DNA of 64,000 nucleotides, from NCBI RefSeq assembly GCF_014203025.1, contig NZ_JACHID010000006.1:1-64000 (forward strand). The letters are read 5' to 3'. Both the position numbers and the translations under genes were made by a program. How positions within the stretch are numbered: the first letter of the stretch is position 1; every line of letters begins with the position of its first letter. The notes under the pieces were generated by a model, which saw only the letters and a program-made list of their open reading frames with translations, did not search any database and was not told where the DNA came from. Shown here one piece after another: positions 36,354-45,221 of the stretch. Source of the stretch: Desulfurispira natronophila (lineage in GTDB: Bacteria > Chrysiogenota > Chrysiogenetes > Chrysiogenales > Chrysiogenaceae).

Positions 36354-37117
36354 ACAAATGCCAACTCCCGGCCCGTTTGCGGGTTTTTGCGATGGGAAAA
36401 AAATCCTTCGTCACACCTGGTGCAGCGGGCAGCCAAATCGATATTATTGCGGGCAAAGCCCAATTTCATCAATTGTAATACGGTCACACGCCACAAATCA
36501 AGAAAAGAGTGGCCCTTGCGCCGGGAAACCGCCTGGTCATAGCCAGCCTGGCAAAATTGATCCGCCAGGTCATGGCTGACTTCATAGCAATGTTGACAGA
36601 TGGAGGGGCCGATAAAAGCTTGGCTGTGGGAAAAATCAAGCGAAGGGTAAGCAGAGCGGATTTGTTGCAGGCAGTAAAAAGAGATATTATCCAGGGCGCT
36701 ACGCCACCCAGCGTGAATGGCGGCCACTGCCAGCCCTTTTCCCTGATGATCTGCCAGCTGCAGCACAACAGGAACGCAGTCAGCCGTCATGACACCAATA
36801 GCCAGTTGATCGCGATCTGTCCACAACGCATCAGCTTCGACAGACAGGCCGGGCCGAGGTTCGGTCAGATGAATGCAGGTAACGCCGTGAACCTGGCGAG
36901 GAATCGAAATGGATTGAGTACCGAGAAAAGCGTTCAGCTCATCCCAGTTGCGTTGCACCGCAGCAGGATCGTCCCCTACCCCAAAGGAGAGATTGCCACG
37001 GGCAAATGCTCCCTGGCTATGCCCTTTGCGGGCCGATGTAAAACCGTGGCACAACCAAGGTGCCGCATTATCGGAGTAGAGATATTCTATGGGTGATTCC
37101 GTACAGGTATGAAACAC
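36308..37117 (-). CDS. pgeF: Multicopper polyphenol oxidase/laccase-domain protein (PgeF/YfiH family)
   Basis: 269 residues if translation begins at the GTG at 37117; the same frame stays open upstream to 37306, but that part reads through the tRNA-Leu and cannot be protein. The start codon is the least certain part, since no strong ribosome-binding site is seen. Zn/Cu-binding residues: His in Q-V-H-G-V-T-C, Cys in T-A-D-C-V-P-V, His in I-H-A-G-W-R-S. Also G-P-S-I-C-Q-H-C-Y-E-V. Family members edit L-Ser misincorporated in peptidoglycan precursors (PgeF). First protein gene of the ylm-type cluster. Confidence 0.85.
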   Translation of the reverse strand: MFHTCTESPIEYLYSDNAAPWLCHGFTSARKGHSQGAFARGNLSFGVGDDPAAVQRNWDELNAFLGTQSISIPRQVHGVTCIHLTEPRPGLSVEADALWTDRDQLAIGVMTADCVPVVLQLADHQGKGLAVAAIHAGWRSALDNISFYCLQQIRSAYPSLDFSHSQAFIGPSICQHCYEVSHDLADQFCQAGYDQAVSRRKGHSFLDLWRVTVLQLMKLGFARNNIDLAARCTRCDEGFFSHRKNPQTGRELAFVWMERRGATLSFMKR

Positions 37118-37172
37118 GCTAACGGCATCTTTCGAAGTGGGTTTTAAACTTGAAACAGAAGAGGAGAAAAAA

Positions 37173-37258
37173 TGGTGGGGCTGGGGAGACTCGAACTCCC
37201 ACGGCTTGTGGCCACTGCCGCCTGAAGACAGCGCGTCTACCAGTTCCGCCACAGCCCC
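37173..37258 (-). tRNA. tRNA-Leu (anticodon CAG)
   Basis: 86 bases including an encoded CCA. Acceptor stem GGGGCTG (37258-37252) pairs with CAGCCCC (37183-37177), with A as discriminator and CCA at 37175-37173. The D-arm has the class II TGGCGGAACTGGTAGACGC, the anticodon loop is TTCAGGC with CAG at 37224-37222, there is a long variable arm, and the T-loop is TTCGAGT. It is followed directly by T6. The pgeF gene starts about 55 bases downstream, so the tRNA and the ylm-type operon may share a transcript. Confidence 0.96.
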
Positions 37259-37277
37259 ACTCAGTGAGCGCCTGACA

Positions 37278-37306
37278 TGTATAGTCAAAAGGTGGTGGAA
37301 TGTCAA
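37278..37306 (-). promoter_or_regulatory. Sigma-70 promoter of tRNA-Leu
   Basis: On the minus strand a perfect TTGACA (37306-37301), a 17-base spacer, and TATACA (37283-37278). The tRNA 5' end lies 20 bases beyond the -10 box. This is the best housekeeping promoter in the window and could also drive pgeF and the genes that follow. Confidence 0.75.
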
Positions 37307-37348
37307 CCGGATTTCACACTTTTTTAGCCGGCTCCTGCAGCCTCCGCT

Positions 37349-37389
37349 GCTCCGGGAGTCCTGGCGCCTTGTCGAGGGTCTCCCGGAGC
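37349..37389 (-). terminator. Hairpin between the CheY-like gene and tRNA-Leu
   Basis: GCTCCGGGAG (37349-37358) pairs perfectly with CTCCCGGAGC (37380-37389) around a 21-base loop. It follows the response-regulator stop codon by 37 bases on the minus strand and precedes the tRNA promoter. No T tract, so its terminator role is a guess from position. Confidence 0.45.
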
Positions 37390-37426
37390 GCTACCCCAAC
37401 CGTCAGTACTTAAGCGGCAAGAGTTT

Positions 37427-37789
37427 CTAACCAGCTATCAGACGCTTGACAATCCTCTCAGCCTCCTCAAGATCAATAGGCTTATGAAGGAAGTCGTTTA
37501 TACCGGCCAAGGTCGCTTCGTGCATCAACTCCTTTTCGCTGTGAGCGGTAATCATTACCACTGGTGTTGAACCCTGACTGCGAATATGTCGTGCCAGGGC
37601 GATACCATCAATAGCTGGCATTTTCAAATCTGTGAGCACCACATCCGGCTGGTGAGACTCAAAAAGATCCAAACCCTGCTGCCCATCTACGGCAACCAGG
37701 ACCCGGCCCGCCCGCCGAGAAAAAAAGCTTTCCATTATCTCGCGGATCATGGGCTCGTCCTCGCAAATGAGGATGGTAATATTCTTCAT
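37427..37789 (-). CDS. CheY-like single-domain response regulator
   Basis: 120 residues from the ATG at 37789 (AGGGAG site). A lone receiver domain: acidic pocket Glu10-Asp11-Glu12, phospho-acceptor Asp54 (V-L-T-D-L-K-M-P), conserved Thr/Ser in M-I-T-A-H-S, and Lys in L-H-K-P-I-D. It lies 124 bases downstream of the CheB-CheR-kinase gene, on the same strand, so it is probably that kinase's phosphorylation target. Output is through protein contacts or phosphotransfer. Confidence 0.88.
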   Translation of the reverse strand: MKNITILICEDEPMIREIMESFFSRRAGRVLVAVDGQQGLDLFESHQPDVVLTDLKMPAIDGIALARHIRSQGSTPVVMITAHSEKELMHEATLAGINDFLHKPIDLEEAERIVKRLIAG

Positions 37790-37913
37790 GGAAGCTCCCT
37801 GTAATTCATCATGAAAGTAGTAATACGTCCTCCTCATGCCTGAGCGGCAAAAGGCTGGCAGCGCAAGATTCCCGGTGAACCGCCTATCTGAGCCTTAGAC
37901 TCTGTCTCTTTCG

Positions 37914-40900
37914 CTACATCTCCACGGTAAAGACGGCGCCGTCATCGCAGTTATGAACCGTGATTTTCCCTTGCATGCTCTCCTCTACAATGATCTTGGC
38001 CATATACAGGCCAATGCCGGTGCCAACAACAGCAGCGCCCTTAGTCTGCTCCTTGGTGGTAAAGTATGGTTCGAAAATACGAGACATAACCTCGCTAGGT
38101 ATCCCCCCACCATTATCGCTTACCTTCAGGCGCACTCGCCCCTGGCGTAAGCGAGTGAGTTCCACCTCTATCCAACCCTCATAATCATCACCCAAGCGCT
38201 CACGATTCATGATAATTGCGTCGTGAGCGTTGTTGAAAAGATTAAAAATAACCTGCTTGGTCTCGTTTGGGTAGCCTAACAAAGGATACTTCTGGCGCTG
38301 GTCACTGTCTTGCGTCAGTATTACCCGACGGCGACTCCGGGGAAAACGACGATAGAGGTATACCTGGTGGCTGCGATACTGATCGTGAAGCATATGGGCC
38401 ACAGAGTACAGTACGTCCAGCAAATCAAACTCTTCCTTGTCCTTGTCCGGAACGAAAAAATTGCGAAAATCATCGATGGTCGTAGACATGTAGCGGAAGG
38501 TATCCATAGCCCGCTGCACCTTGTCGTTCAGGCTGTGCTCGTCAAGCTCGCCAAAGCGGTAGGCATCGCGGATATCCTGCACCAGCATGCTCATGGTATT
38601 GAGGGGCTGACGCCACTGGTGAGCAATAGCACTGATCATTTCTCCCATGGCAGCCATCTTGGTCTGCTGAATGAGGAGTTTTTCCTGCTGTTCCTTTTCC
38701 CGCTGAATATGCTTGATGCGGGAAATATCGGTAATAATGGAAAGTAAGGCCGGTTCATCATCTTCGGTTGTCATTACCCGGCGACTTACCAATACGTCCA
38801 GGGGAGCTCCGTCGCGCCGCAACATGGTGCGTTCGACCCCACGATCCTGATCCGAAAACTGCATCAGGTTATGGTGCTTTTTGCGATAGGCGTGGTGGCG
38901 CTCGGGGGGGATGAAGGTCAGCATGGACTCTCCGCTGACTTCAGCCGGATGGATATCAAACATACTGCAGAAAGCCTGATTGGCATGAACAATGCGCATC
39001 ATTCCATCGGTAATACAGATGCCCACATTGGCCGCATCATATATGGCACTGATCAGGGACTCACGATGCACCCGCTGGCGCACCTCCATTTCCACCCGCT
39101 TCTCCAAATCCTCATTGATCTGCTGCAGTTCCTGCTGCTTATGGGTCAATTCCCGTTGCATATCGGTTTTTTCCGTAATATCCACAATAGCCAGCAGGGC
39201 ATTGTGCAGCTTTCCACTGCGAAAACTGGGGGTGATATTGACCGAGAGGTAGCGGGATGTGCCCGCAATATCGACACGATACTCCAGGTTGTACTGGGTT
39301 TTGCGATATTTCGTAGCCAGACTCAGCGGCATCTGCTGAGCGTCGATGGGGTTCTCGTTGGTATCTTTAAGCATGGACTCGATAATGCTGTACCCAGCAC
39401 CCTGCAGAGAGTTGGCGCTGAGGCCGAAAAGTTGCTCGGCGTAGGTGTTGGCAAACGAAACGTTGCCGTCGGCATCCAGATGAATGATACCCACCGGACT
39501 GGCCTGCATTATACCGGCAATAAAACTCTGGCGAGCCTGCAGTGTCTGCTGGGAACTTTCCAGTTCGGAGGTTTTCTCCATAAGCAGTAAACGCTGCTGC
39601 TCCTTTTCATTGTAGACAGCCTGGAGCTCGGAGTAGGCAGAGCGCAGCTCCTCGTTGGTGGACTGCATCTCTTCGTTGGTGGTCTCCAGCTCCTCGTTGG
39701 AAGACTGCAGCTCCTCATTGGAGGACTGCAGCTCCTCATTCAGAGACTGCAATTCTTCATTTGATGTTTCCAGCTCCTCTATGACGGTCTGCAAATGCTC
39801 CTTGGTGGAAATAAGCTCATGCTGCAGCTCCTGCACATGCAGATTTTCGCCATCACTCTCGGTTCGCTCCACCGGACAGTGGTTCAGGGCAGTACTTTCC
39901 GCAACTTCGTCAAAAATAACCAGATAGTACCCCAAGGGCTCGTGGTCATATTCAACCGCACACACTTGCAATCGCACGTAAGCCGTACTGCCATCAGTGG
40001 CGGTGATGCGCCGCTGGTGCCCCTGGTAGACCTGCTGATCCTTCTTGCCCAGAGCGTTAATGGCTGCCCGCAGGTCGGTAGCCAGTTCGCGGTTCAGCAT
40101 CTTGAGAATGTTTCCGCTAAAGTCACCACTGGGTAAAGTAAGATAGTCGGCAGCTTTACCCCGCACATGGAGAATGTGATAATCCGAGTCGATAACAACG
40201 CTGCGCTTGGCAAGGAGGTGCAAAGCCGTCTGACTGAGGGCGTCCTCCATACGAAACTCCTGCGACGCTGGACGAGAGGTGTCGCGCTGGTGCGGGGGGT
40301 AGATGGCATTCTGCTGCACTACGGGGGTCTTTCTCCCCCCCTTGCTCTCAAATATTTTAGCCTTCTCGTTCTGGGCGTGAAAGCGGCCATCACTTTCCGT
40401 TACGGACTCCGATTTGCCCAGAAAGAGAATACCCCGATCATTCAGGGCGTAGTGAAAGAGAGCAAAGACCTTCTTCTGCAACTCCTGGTTGAAGTAGATA
40501 AGCAAGTTGCGACAGCTTACCAGGTCAATACGCAGGAAAGGCGGATCCTTTACCAGGTTGTGGCGGGAAAAGACAATCATTTCCCGTATAGCCTTGATAA
40601 CTTCGAAAGTAGACCCCTTGCGCAGGAAATACTTCTCCAGCAAGTGGGCATTTTTTACGTTTTCCAGCAGTGGCTGGGGGTAGACCCCCTTGCGGGCCAG
40701 CAAAAGAGCATCGGTGTCGATATCCGTAGCAAAGATTTGCACCTGACACTTTTTACTGCTGGCATGCAGAGCTTCACACAGGAGAATAGCCAGGGAGTAA
40801 GCCTCCTCCCCGGTGGCACAGCCGGGTATCCACAGGCGAATACTCTCACCGCTGCGTTTGCTGCGCACCACCTGGTGCAAAACCTTTTCCAGGGCGGTAA

Positions 40901-41741
40901 ACGCCTCATCGTCCCGAAAAAAAGCGGTTACGCTAATAAGAATATCCTTGAAAAGAAGTTTCCACTCATCGGGAGAGTCTTCCAGGTAGTCCACATATTC
41001 CGTCAGATTGCTCAGGCGATTGGCTGCCATACGTCGCTCAATGCGCCGATTGATGGTTGTGAGCTTGTACTGGGAAAAGTCCACATCACCCTTCTCATAA
41101 AGCAGGCGGAATATTCGCTCCAGGTTATTGGGTGCCTTTTTGATCTGCTTGTCCACCAAAAAAGTATCGGGAAAGCGGGAAATCTCCTGGATCTCCCCGC
41201 CAATGCGTTCCGGCGGCAGGATAATATCCACATGACTGGTGCTGATGGCAGCATTGGGCATGCTGTCGTACTTGGCTGTCGCTGGCTCCTGGGCAATGGC
41301 AATGCCCCCTTCCGCCTTGATGGCCCGTACACCCATGGCGCCGTCGCTGCCGGTACCGGAAAGAATGATACCCATGGCCAGCTCTTTCTTGTGCGTGGCC
41401 AGGGAACTGAAGAGGACGTCGATGGATGGCTTGGGACCAGGAGTCTCGGCCGGCTGCCGTAGACGAATGCAGTTGTCGGAATCGATTACAATGTCGTGGC
41501 TGGGCGGAGTGATATAGATGTGGCCAGGTTCAATAGGCGCCTGGTCCTGGGCTGCCAGCACCGGCAGAGGTGAGTCCTTGCTGAGCAGGGAAACCAGCAT
41601 GCTGCGATGGTGAGGGCTGAGATGCTGAGCGATAATGTAGGCGATATTACCATCTCTGGGCAGGTGGGCCGTAAGAGAGCGCAAGGCTTCCAGCCCTCCG
41701 GCGCTGGCTCCGATTCCGGCAACGATAGTGGTGTTTGCCAC
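37914..41741 (-). CDS. CheB-CheR-PAS-histidine kinase fusion protein
   Basis: 1275 residues, soluble. CheB methylesterase at about 1-190 with Ser13 (G-A-S-A-G-G), His40 (A-Q-H-L-S) and Asp133 (G-T-G-S-D-G-A-M-G); no N-terminal receiver, so it is not regulated as in CheB. CheR methyltransferase at about 205-470 (R-R-I-E-R-R-M; W-I-P-G-C-A-T-G-E-E-A-Y-S for SAM; L-V-S-C-R-N-L-L-I-Y-F). A PAS-like region, then a long coiled coil with repeated N-E-E-L-Q-S-S heptads (about 640-740), two more PAS domains, and HisKA with His1041 in A-H-Q-W-R-Q-P-L plus HATPase. Such fusions are known; they combine receptor methylation and phosphorylation. DUF2905 precedes it. Confidence 0.92.
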   Translation of the reverse strand: MANTTIVAGIGASAGGLEALRSLTAHLPRDGNIAYIIAQHLSPHHRSMLVSLLSKDSPLPVLAAQDQAPIEPGHIYITPPSHDIVIDSDNCIRLRQPAETPGPKPSIDVLFSSLATHKKELAMGIILSGTGSDGAMGVRAIKAEGGIAIAQEPATAKYDSMPNAAISTSHVDIILPPERIGGEIQEISRFPDTFLVDKQIKKAPNNLERIFRLLYEKGDVDFSQYKLTTINRRIERRMAANRLSNLTEYVDYLEDSPDEWKLLFKDILISVTAFFRDDEAFTALEKVLHQVVRSKRSGESIRLWIPGCATGEEAYSLAILLCEALHASSKKCQVQIFATDIDTDALLLARKGVYPQPLLENVKNAHLLEKYFLRKGSTFEVIKAIREMIVFSRHNLVKDPPFLRIDLVSCRNLLIYFNQELQKKVFALFHYALNDRGILFLGKSESVTESDGRFHAQNEKAKIFESKGGRKTPVVQQNAIYPPHQRDTSRPASQEFRMEDALSQTALHLLAKRSVVIDSDYHILHVRGKAADYLTLPSGDFSGNILKMLNRELATDLRAAINALGKKDQQVYQGHQRRITATDGSTAYVRLQVCAVEYDHEPLGYYLVIFDEVAESTALNHCPVERTESDGENLHVQELQHELISTKEHLQTVIEELETSNEELQSLNEELQSSNEELQSSNEELETTNEEMQSTNEELRSAYSELQAVYNEKEQQRLLLMEKTSELESSQQTLQARQSFIAGIMQASPVGIIHLDADGNVSFANTYAEQLFGLSANSLQGAGYSIIESMLKDTNENPIDAQQMPLSLATKYRKTQYNLEYRVDIAGTSRYLSVNITPSFRSGKLHNALLAIVDITEKTDMQRELTHKQQELQQINEDLEKRVEMEVRQRVHRESLISAIYDAANVGICITDGMMRIVHANQAFCSMFDIHPAEVSGESMLTFIPPERHHAYRKKHHNLMQFSDQDRGVERTMLRRDGAPLDVLVSRRVMTTEDDEPALLSIITDISRIKHIQREKEQQEKLLIQQTKMAAMGEMISAIAHQWRQPLNTMSMLVQDIRDAYRFGELDEHSLNDKVQRAMDTFRYMSTTIDDFRNFFVPDKDKEEFDLLDVLYSVAHMLHDQYRSHQVYLYRRFPRSRRRVILTQDSDQRQKYPLLGYPNETKQVIFNLFNNAHDAIIMNRERLGDDYEGWIEVELTRLRQGRVRLKVSDNGGGIPSEVMSRIFEPYFTTKEQTKGAAVVGTGIGLYMAKIIVEESMQGKITVHNCDDGAVFTVEM

Positions 41742-41762
41742 ATTGACCTCCTGGTCAGCAGG

Positions 41763-41963
41763 TTATTTCCGCAACAGCCAAAGCAGCAGGGAGATCGCAG
41801 CACTGATGACCACCATGGTGGTCAGGGGGAAGTAAAACCGAAAATTCTCCCGCTCAATAACAATGTCTCCCGGCAGGCGAAAGAGACCTGCCTTGCTGAG
41901 TATCGGCCAGAGCAGCCCTGCAAGAATCAGGAACCCCCCCAGCACGAGCAGTGTCTTTTGCAT
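41763..41963 (-). CDS. DUF2905 small membrane protein
   Basis: 66 residues, two membrane helices (about 5-26 and 46-63) linked by G-L-F-R-L-P-G-D-I-V-I-E-R-E-N-F-R-F-Y-F-P-L-T-T, which is the DUF2905 signature. Function unknown. The stop codon lies 21 bases before the CheB-CheR-kinase start, suggesting co-transcription, though family members occur in many contexts. Confidence 0.85.
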   Translation of the reverse strand: MQKTLLVLGGFLILAGLLWPILSKAGLFRLPGDIVIERENFRFYFPLTTMVVISAAISLLLWLLRK

Positions 41964-42120
41964 AAGTGCATCCTGTCAGGTGGTAAAAGCCTGTGGAACC
42001 ATTCACTGCACTATGGCAACAGCTCCCAAGGCAGATCCCACTGATTTAGCTATCTTGTATCAAAATACGGGGAATATGAGAAGAAAAAAGGAGGAAGAGA
42101 AAGGGGTGAGTAGATACCAA

Positions 42121-42996
42121 TTACTCGCGAATCTTCTTGTACACGACTTCATCGCCTTCAAGGTTGAACTCAACATTGTGCAGGGGCTCTTTGACAAACA
42201 ACATGGCATCGCCGATACGCACACTGACACCGGAGTGAACCGGACCGCGAACCAGAATACGGGGGCGGGCAGAGACCTCATTGATCTTTTCATCCAGAAT
42301 CTGCAACTGGGTAGTAATTTTCTTCTTTTCCTCGTTGAGCTCTACGTAACGCTTATAAGCCCCCAGAAGCTTTACCTTGGTAGGTTCGGGCAACATGTTC
42401 ACCTTCTTGCCCAGCTTGGCCACCTTAGTAACGGGAGCCACCAGCTTGGCCATAAGAGGCTGTATTTTTGCCGCTTTCATCTCGTTGAGCTCCTTGAGCA
42501 TCTGCAGCTTCTTTAGGGAGTAGTCCTGCAGGGAGAGCATGGTGCGCATTCCATCAGGACTGCCTACCTTGGAGAGCTCCATCTTTTCACAACCCACCAG
42601 GCAACAGCCATAGACTTCCCCGGTGACCACCACCGGCCCATGGCTGGTAACATGGCTGTAGGGCATAATTTCCCGGTTTACCTTGAGCTCGCCGGCCACA
42701 AAAACCTGGGAGTGGGTGTCAATAAAGCCGTTGACAATGAGGGAGGCATCAAGGCGAACGCTTTTGTGGTGACGCTCTACCACATCCACATAGTAGACGC
42801 CACCACGCATCTCGAACTCAGAAAGCTGACCGTCATCAATAAACACCTTGATGTTGCGCAATTCCCGGTTGCGGATGGTTTCCAAAATGGCATCATCGAT
42901 GATGTAGCCCTTGGAAAGGAGCAACACGCTGTCCTTGTATATATTGCGGGCGACCCGCGTGCCATTCTTCAGTGATCTGATATCAACTATCCGCAC
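42121..42996 (-). CDS. FapA/DUF342-like protein with an HD-GYP-preamble-like N-terminus
   Basis: 291 residues. The first 60 residues (I-R-S-L-K-N-G-T-R-V-A-R-N-I-Y...V-L-L-L-S-K-G-Y-I-I-D-D-A-I-L-E-T-I) look like the short domain that precedes HD-GYP domains in DUF3391-type proteins. Residues about 65-165 are a beta-helical FapA-like region (V-F-V-A-G-E-L-K-V-N-R-E), then a Lys/Glu-rich coiled coil (about 170-250), then the end strand module G-V-S-V-R-I-G-D-A-M-L-F-V. This coiled coil plus end module is also seen in the two proteins at 53219 and 55008. It overlaps the upstream FapA gene by 14 bases. Function unknown. Confidence 0.65.
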   Translation of the reverse strand: MRIVDIRSLKNGTRVARNIYKDSVLLLSKGYIIDDAILETIRNRELRNIKVFIDDGQLSEFEMRGGVYYVDVVERHHKSVRLDASLIVNGFIDTHSQVFVAGELKVNREIMPYSHVTSHGPVVVTGEVYGCCLVGCEKMELSKVGSPDGMRTMLSLQDYSLKKLQMLKELNEMKAAKIQPLMAKLVAPVTKVAKLGKKVNMLPEPTKVKLLGAYKRYVELNEEKKKITTQLQILDEKINEVSARPRILVRGPVHSGVSVRIGDAMLFVKEPLHNVEFNLEGDEVVYKKIRE

Positions 42997-44389
42997 TGAT
43001 ACGCCCCTCTACAATTTCATGGGATTCCGAGTCAAATCGAAAAGAGCAGCGGGCCATATCCTCGTACAACTGCTTTTCAATGCCATATATGTCAACTATA
43101 GAGTAGCGGTCAATCTTGGAGAGGATGTAGACCACACCATCAGTCTGACTGACCGAATCATTGATCAAGGCCTTAAAGCGAGCAATCAGGCCCAGGTTGT
43201 GAATCAGTTTCTTGACCTTTTTGGCCAGCTCCGGATTGAGACCTTCGGGAACTTTCCTTTGCTCAATCACCTGACTGATATTCACCCCGGCATTGGCCAG
43301 ATACAGCCGATCCATCTCCACCTCAAACTTGAGGTTGGAGTACTGACTGCGGAACTGGTTGATAATTTCCATCACATTAGGGTCGTGACTTATAAAAAGG
43401 CTGCAGGGCGTCGCCATGGAGGAGTTGACATCTACTACTGAAAGCTCATGATGTGCGGTAATGCGGCTGGACGCTACTTTATCGACAATAGCGTGTCCCG
43501 CCACAACCTGTGAGCGGTTCACCGACTTGATGGCAGCGTGTCTTCCACAGAAAACCACGGCATTTTCCACAAACTCCATCTGAGTATTCTTGTGGGCCAC
43601 AATCCGCCCGTAACAACCACTTTGCACAATAACCGTCTGACCCTCCACCTTGGCATCTTTCTCCACAAAGCCTTCAATAAGCACATCGCCGGTGGCTTCC
43701 ACCTCAAAACCACTTTTGATACTGCCAGAGACATTCACCGAGCCATCAAAACGGATATTGCCGGTGGCATAGTCCACATCGGTCTTGATAATGAGCACTT
43801 CACTGACGTGGACCTCTTTGCCCTGCATCAGCACTACGCCCTTTTTAGCCGCACGGTAGACAATCCTGTCCCCCAGGTCATCGGTGACAACCCCTTCGCC
43901 TGCCACCATAGTGGTGTTGTTTTCGCCATCAACGGCTGGTATGGATTCACTGTAGACATCAAACCCGGCTTCGCCCTTGGTGGCCTTTACAACCTCCAGG
44001 ATTTCGTCGCCCTCGTCCACTTCCTTGACCAGATCACGCTCCTTAAAGTTGATCTTGCCAGTCTTCTCATCTACAGTGCCGGGATTGTCGTTAAAGTCGA
44101 TAATATATTTGACGTGAGAGTCTTTGCCATCCTTGGGAGGAATCCCCTTGGCCAGCAATAAACGGGCAGGAAATATGGAACGGTCACCAGCCTGCACCAT
44201 ATCCAGCAAGTCGATAATGTCGTGAGTCAAATCCACCACATAGGGCTCGGCAATATCAGCCGCAATATACGCATCTTCCCAGACACTGATTTCCAAACCA
44301 CTGGGAGTGCGGATAGCCAAGTGGGCTTCCAGCTTATCGTCGGTGACTTCCACCACCACATTGGGATTAACGGTGACCCGCGCAAACAT
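42983..44389 (-). CDS. FapA/DUF342 family protein
   Basis: 468 residues. The N-terminal 180 residues resemble the FapA N-terminal domain (G-I-P-P-K-D-G-K-D...I-D-F-N-D-N-P-G-T-V-D), followed by a repetitive beta-helix of G-x-V-x-x-G-F-E-V-E-A-T-G-D-V-x-I-type rungs (about 205-330), then a helical tail. FapA-type proteins occur in many flagellated and motile bacteria; one is linked to polar placement of flagellar components, but the biochemical role is unknown. It overlaps the next gene by 14 bases, so the pair is translated together. Confidence 0.85.
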   Translation of the reverse strand: MFARVTVNPNVVVEVTDDKLEAHLAIRTPSGLEISVWEDAYIAADIAEPYVVDLTHDIIDLLDMVQAGDRSIFPARLLLAKGIPPKDGKDSHVKYIIDFNDNPGTVDEKTGKINFKERDLVKEVDEGDEILEVVKATKGEAGFDVYSESIPAVDGENNTTMVAGEGVVTDDLGDRIVYRAAKKGVVLMQGKEVHVSEVLIIKTDVDYATGNIRFDGSVNVSGSIKSGFEVEATGDVLIEGFVEKDAKVEGQTVIVQSGCYGRIVAHKNTQMEFVENAVVFCGRHAAIKSVNRSQVVAGHAIVDKVASSRITAHHELSVVDVNSSMATPCSLFISHDPNVMEIINQFRSQYSNLKFEVEMDRLYLANAGVNISQVIEQRKVPEGLNPELAKKVKKLIHNLGLIARFKALINDSVSQTDGVVYILSKIDRYSIVDIYGIEKQLYEDMARCSFRFDSESHEIVEGRISADS

Positions 44390-44422
44390 GGCTTCCTCAC
44401 GAAATGAAACTCTTATTACCCT

Positions 44423-44450
44423 ATTATCCTTTTCGGCGACGTTTTTACAA
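44423..44450 (-). promoter_or_regulatory. Candidate sigma-70 promoter of the FapA pair
   Basis: On the minus strand TTGTAA (44450-44445), a 16-base spacer, and GATAAT (44428-44423), about 34 bases before the FapA start codon. The -10 box matches five of six positions and the -35 box four. Confidence 0.35.
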
Positions 44451-44453
44451 GTC

Positions 44454-45221
44454 TTAAACGTAATTTTTCTGCAAAAGTTGCCGCACTGCGCCCTCTACCG
44501 CACTGGTATCCACGGATGTATCAATACATGGTCCATGATGAAGTTGATTAAAAACCCCCACTACCGGCAAAGGAAAGGTATCGGAAAGACCGCTGTAGAG
44601 GTCACGGCTGCAAGCCACAGCCACAATGGCTCGTGGTCGCTGTTCACGAATAATTCGCCGTGCCAGGGTCCCTCCGGTGGCTGTACAGATATTGACACCG
44701 TACTCTTTGCCTATCCGCACAAAGTGGTGAATACTGCAGCGCCCACAACCGACGCAGCGGCCGATATCGGTAGTTACCCGGTAATCACAGTCCCGCACCT
44801 GCAGACAGTGGGGTAGCAGTATCAGCAGATCCTGCGGCGCCAAGGTATTGCCGTGCCTCTTTATCACATACTTGTTATTGTACTGCACCAACTCTTTCAC
44901 CAGCAGCTCCTTGTCAATACGCAGCCGCTCACCCAGAAAAAGTATCAGGGGAAAATACAGACGCACGCAATAGCGCTGAGCAAAGTAGAAGAACCCGTTA
45001 CGCACATTGAGCTTAAGGCAGAGATAAAAGATCGCCGGCAAAAGTGCCATGAGAAAAAAAACGAAAGCCGGCAGCGCCCAGACCAGTGCTGCACTGGCAC
45101 TGTGACTCCAGAAGCGCACCGCGACATAGCTACCCATTGCCGCCAGCAGCAACAAAAATACTGTAAGACCGCTGAATATATATTTAAACCAGGGGCGTGA
45201 CGGTAAGGTCGAATCGTTCAC
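44454..45221 (-). CDS. DUF116 domain protein with Cys cluster
   Basis: 255 residues from the GTG at 45221, which has a GGAG site; ATG codons at 45236 and 45242 are alternatives. All start inside the end of fmt. Two N-terminal membrane helices (about 12-34 and 44-66) then a cytoplasmic DUF116 domain with L-P-H-C-L-Q and C-x-x-C-x-x-C (G-R-C-V-G-C-G-R-C), and V-A-V-A-C-S-R-D-L. The Cys residues suggest an Fe-S or zinc site. The family is common next to fmt and def in anaerobes and its function is unknown. Last gene of the GT9-GT9-def-fmt unit. Confidence 0.8.
   Translation of the reverse strand: MNDSTLPSRPWFKYIFSGLTVFLLLLAAMGSYVAVRFWSHSASAALVWALPAFVFFLMALLPAIFYLCLKLNVRNGFFYFAQRYCVRLYFPLILFLGERLRIDKELLVKELVQYNNKYVIKRHGNTLAPQDLLILLPHCLQVRDCDYRVTTDIGRCVGCGRCSIHHFVRIGKEYGVNICTATGGTLARRIIREQRPRAIVAVACSRDLYSGLSDTFPLPVVGVFNQLHHGPCIDTSVDTSAVEGAVRQLLQKNYV

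Noticed and set aside
37117-37306. N-terminal extension of PgeF through the tRNA-Leu
   Set aside because: The frame is open but reads the tRNA sequence; the protein must begin after it, probably at the GTG at 37117.
39600-39830. Repetitive DNA in the CheB-CheR-kinase gene that looks like a tandem repeat
   Set aside because: It is the coding sequence of the N-E-E-L-Q-S-S coiled-coil heptads, a normal feature of this protein type.
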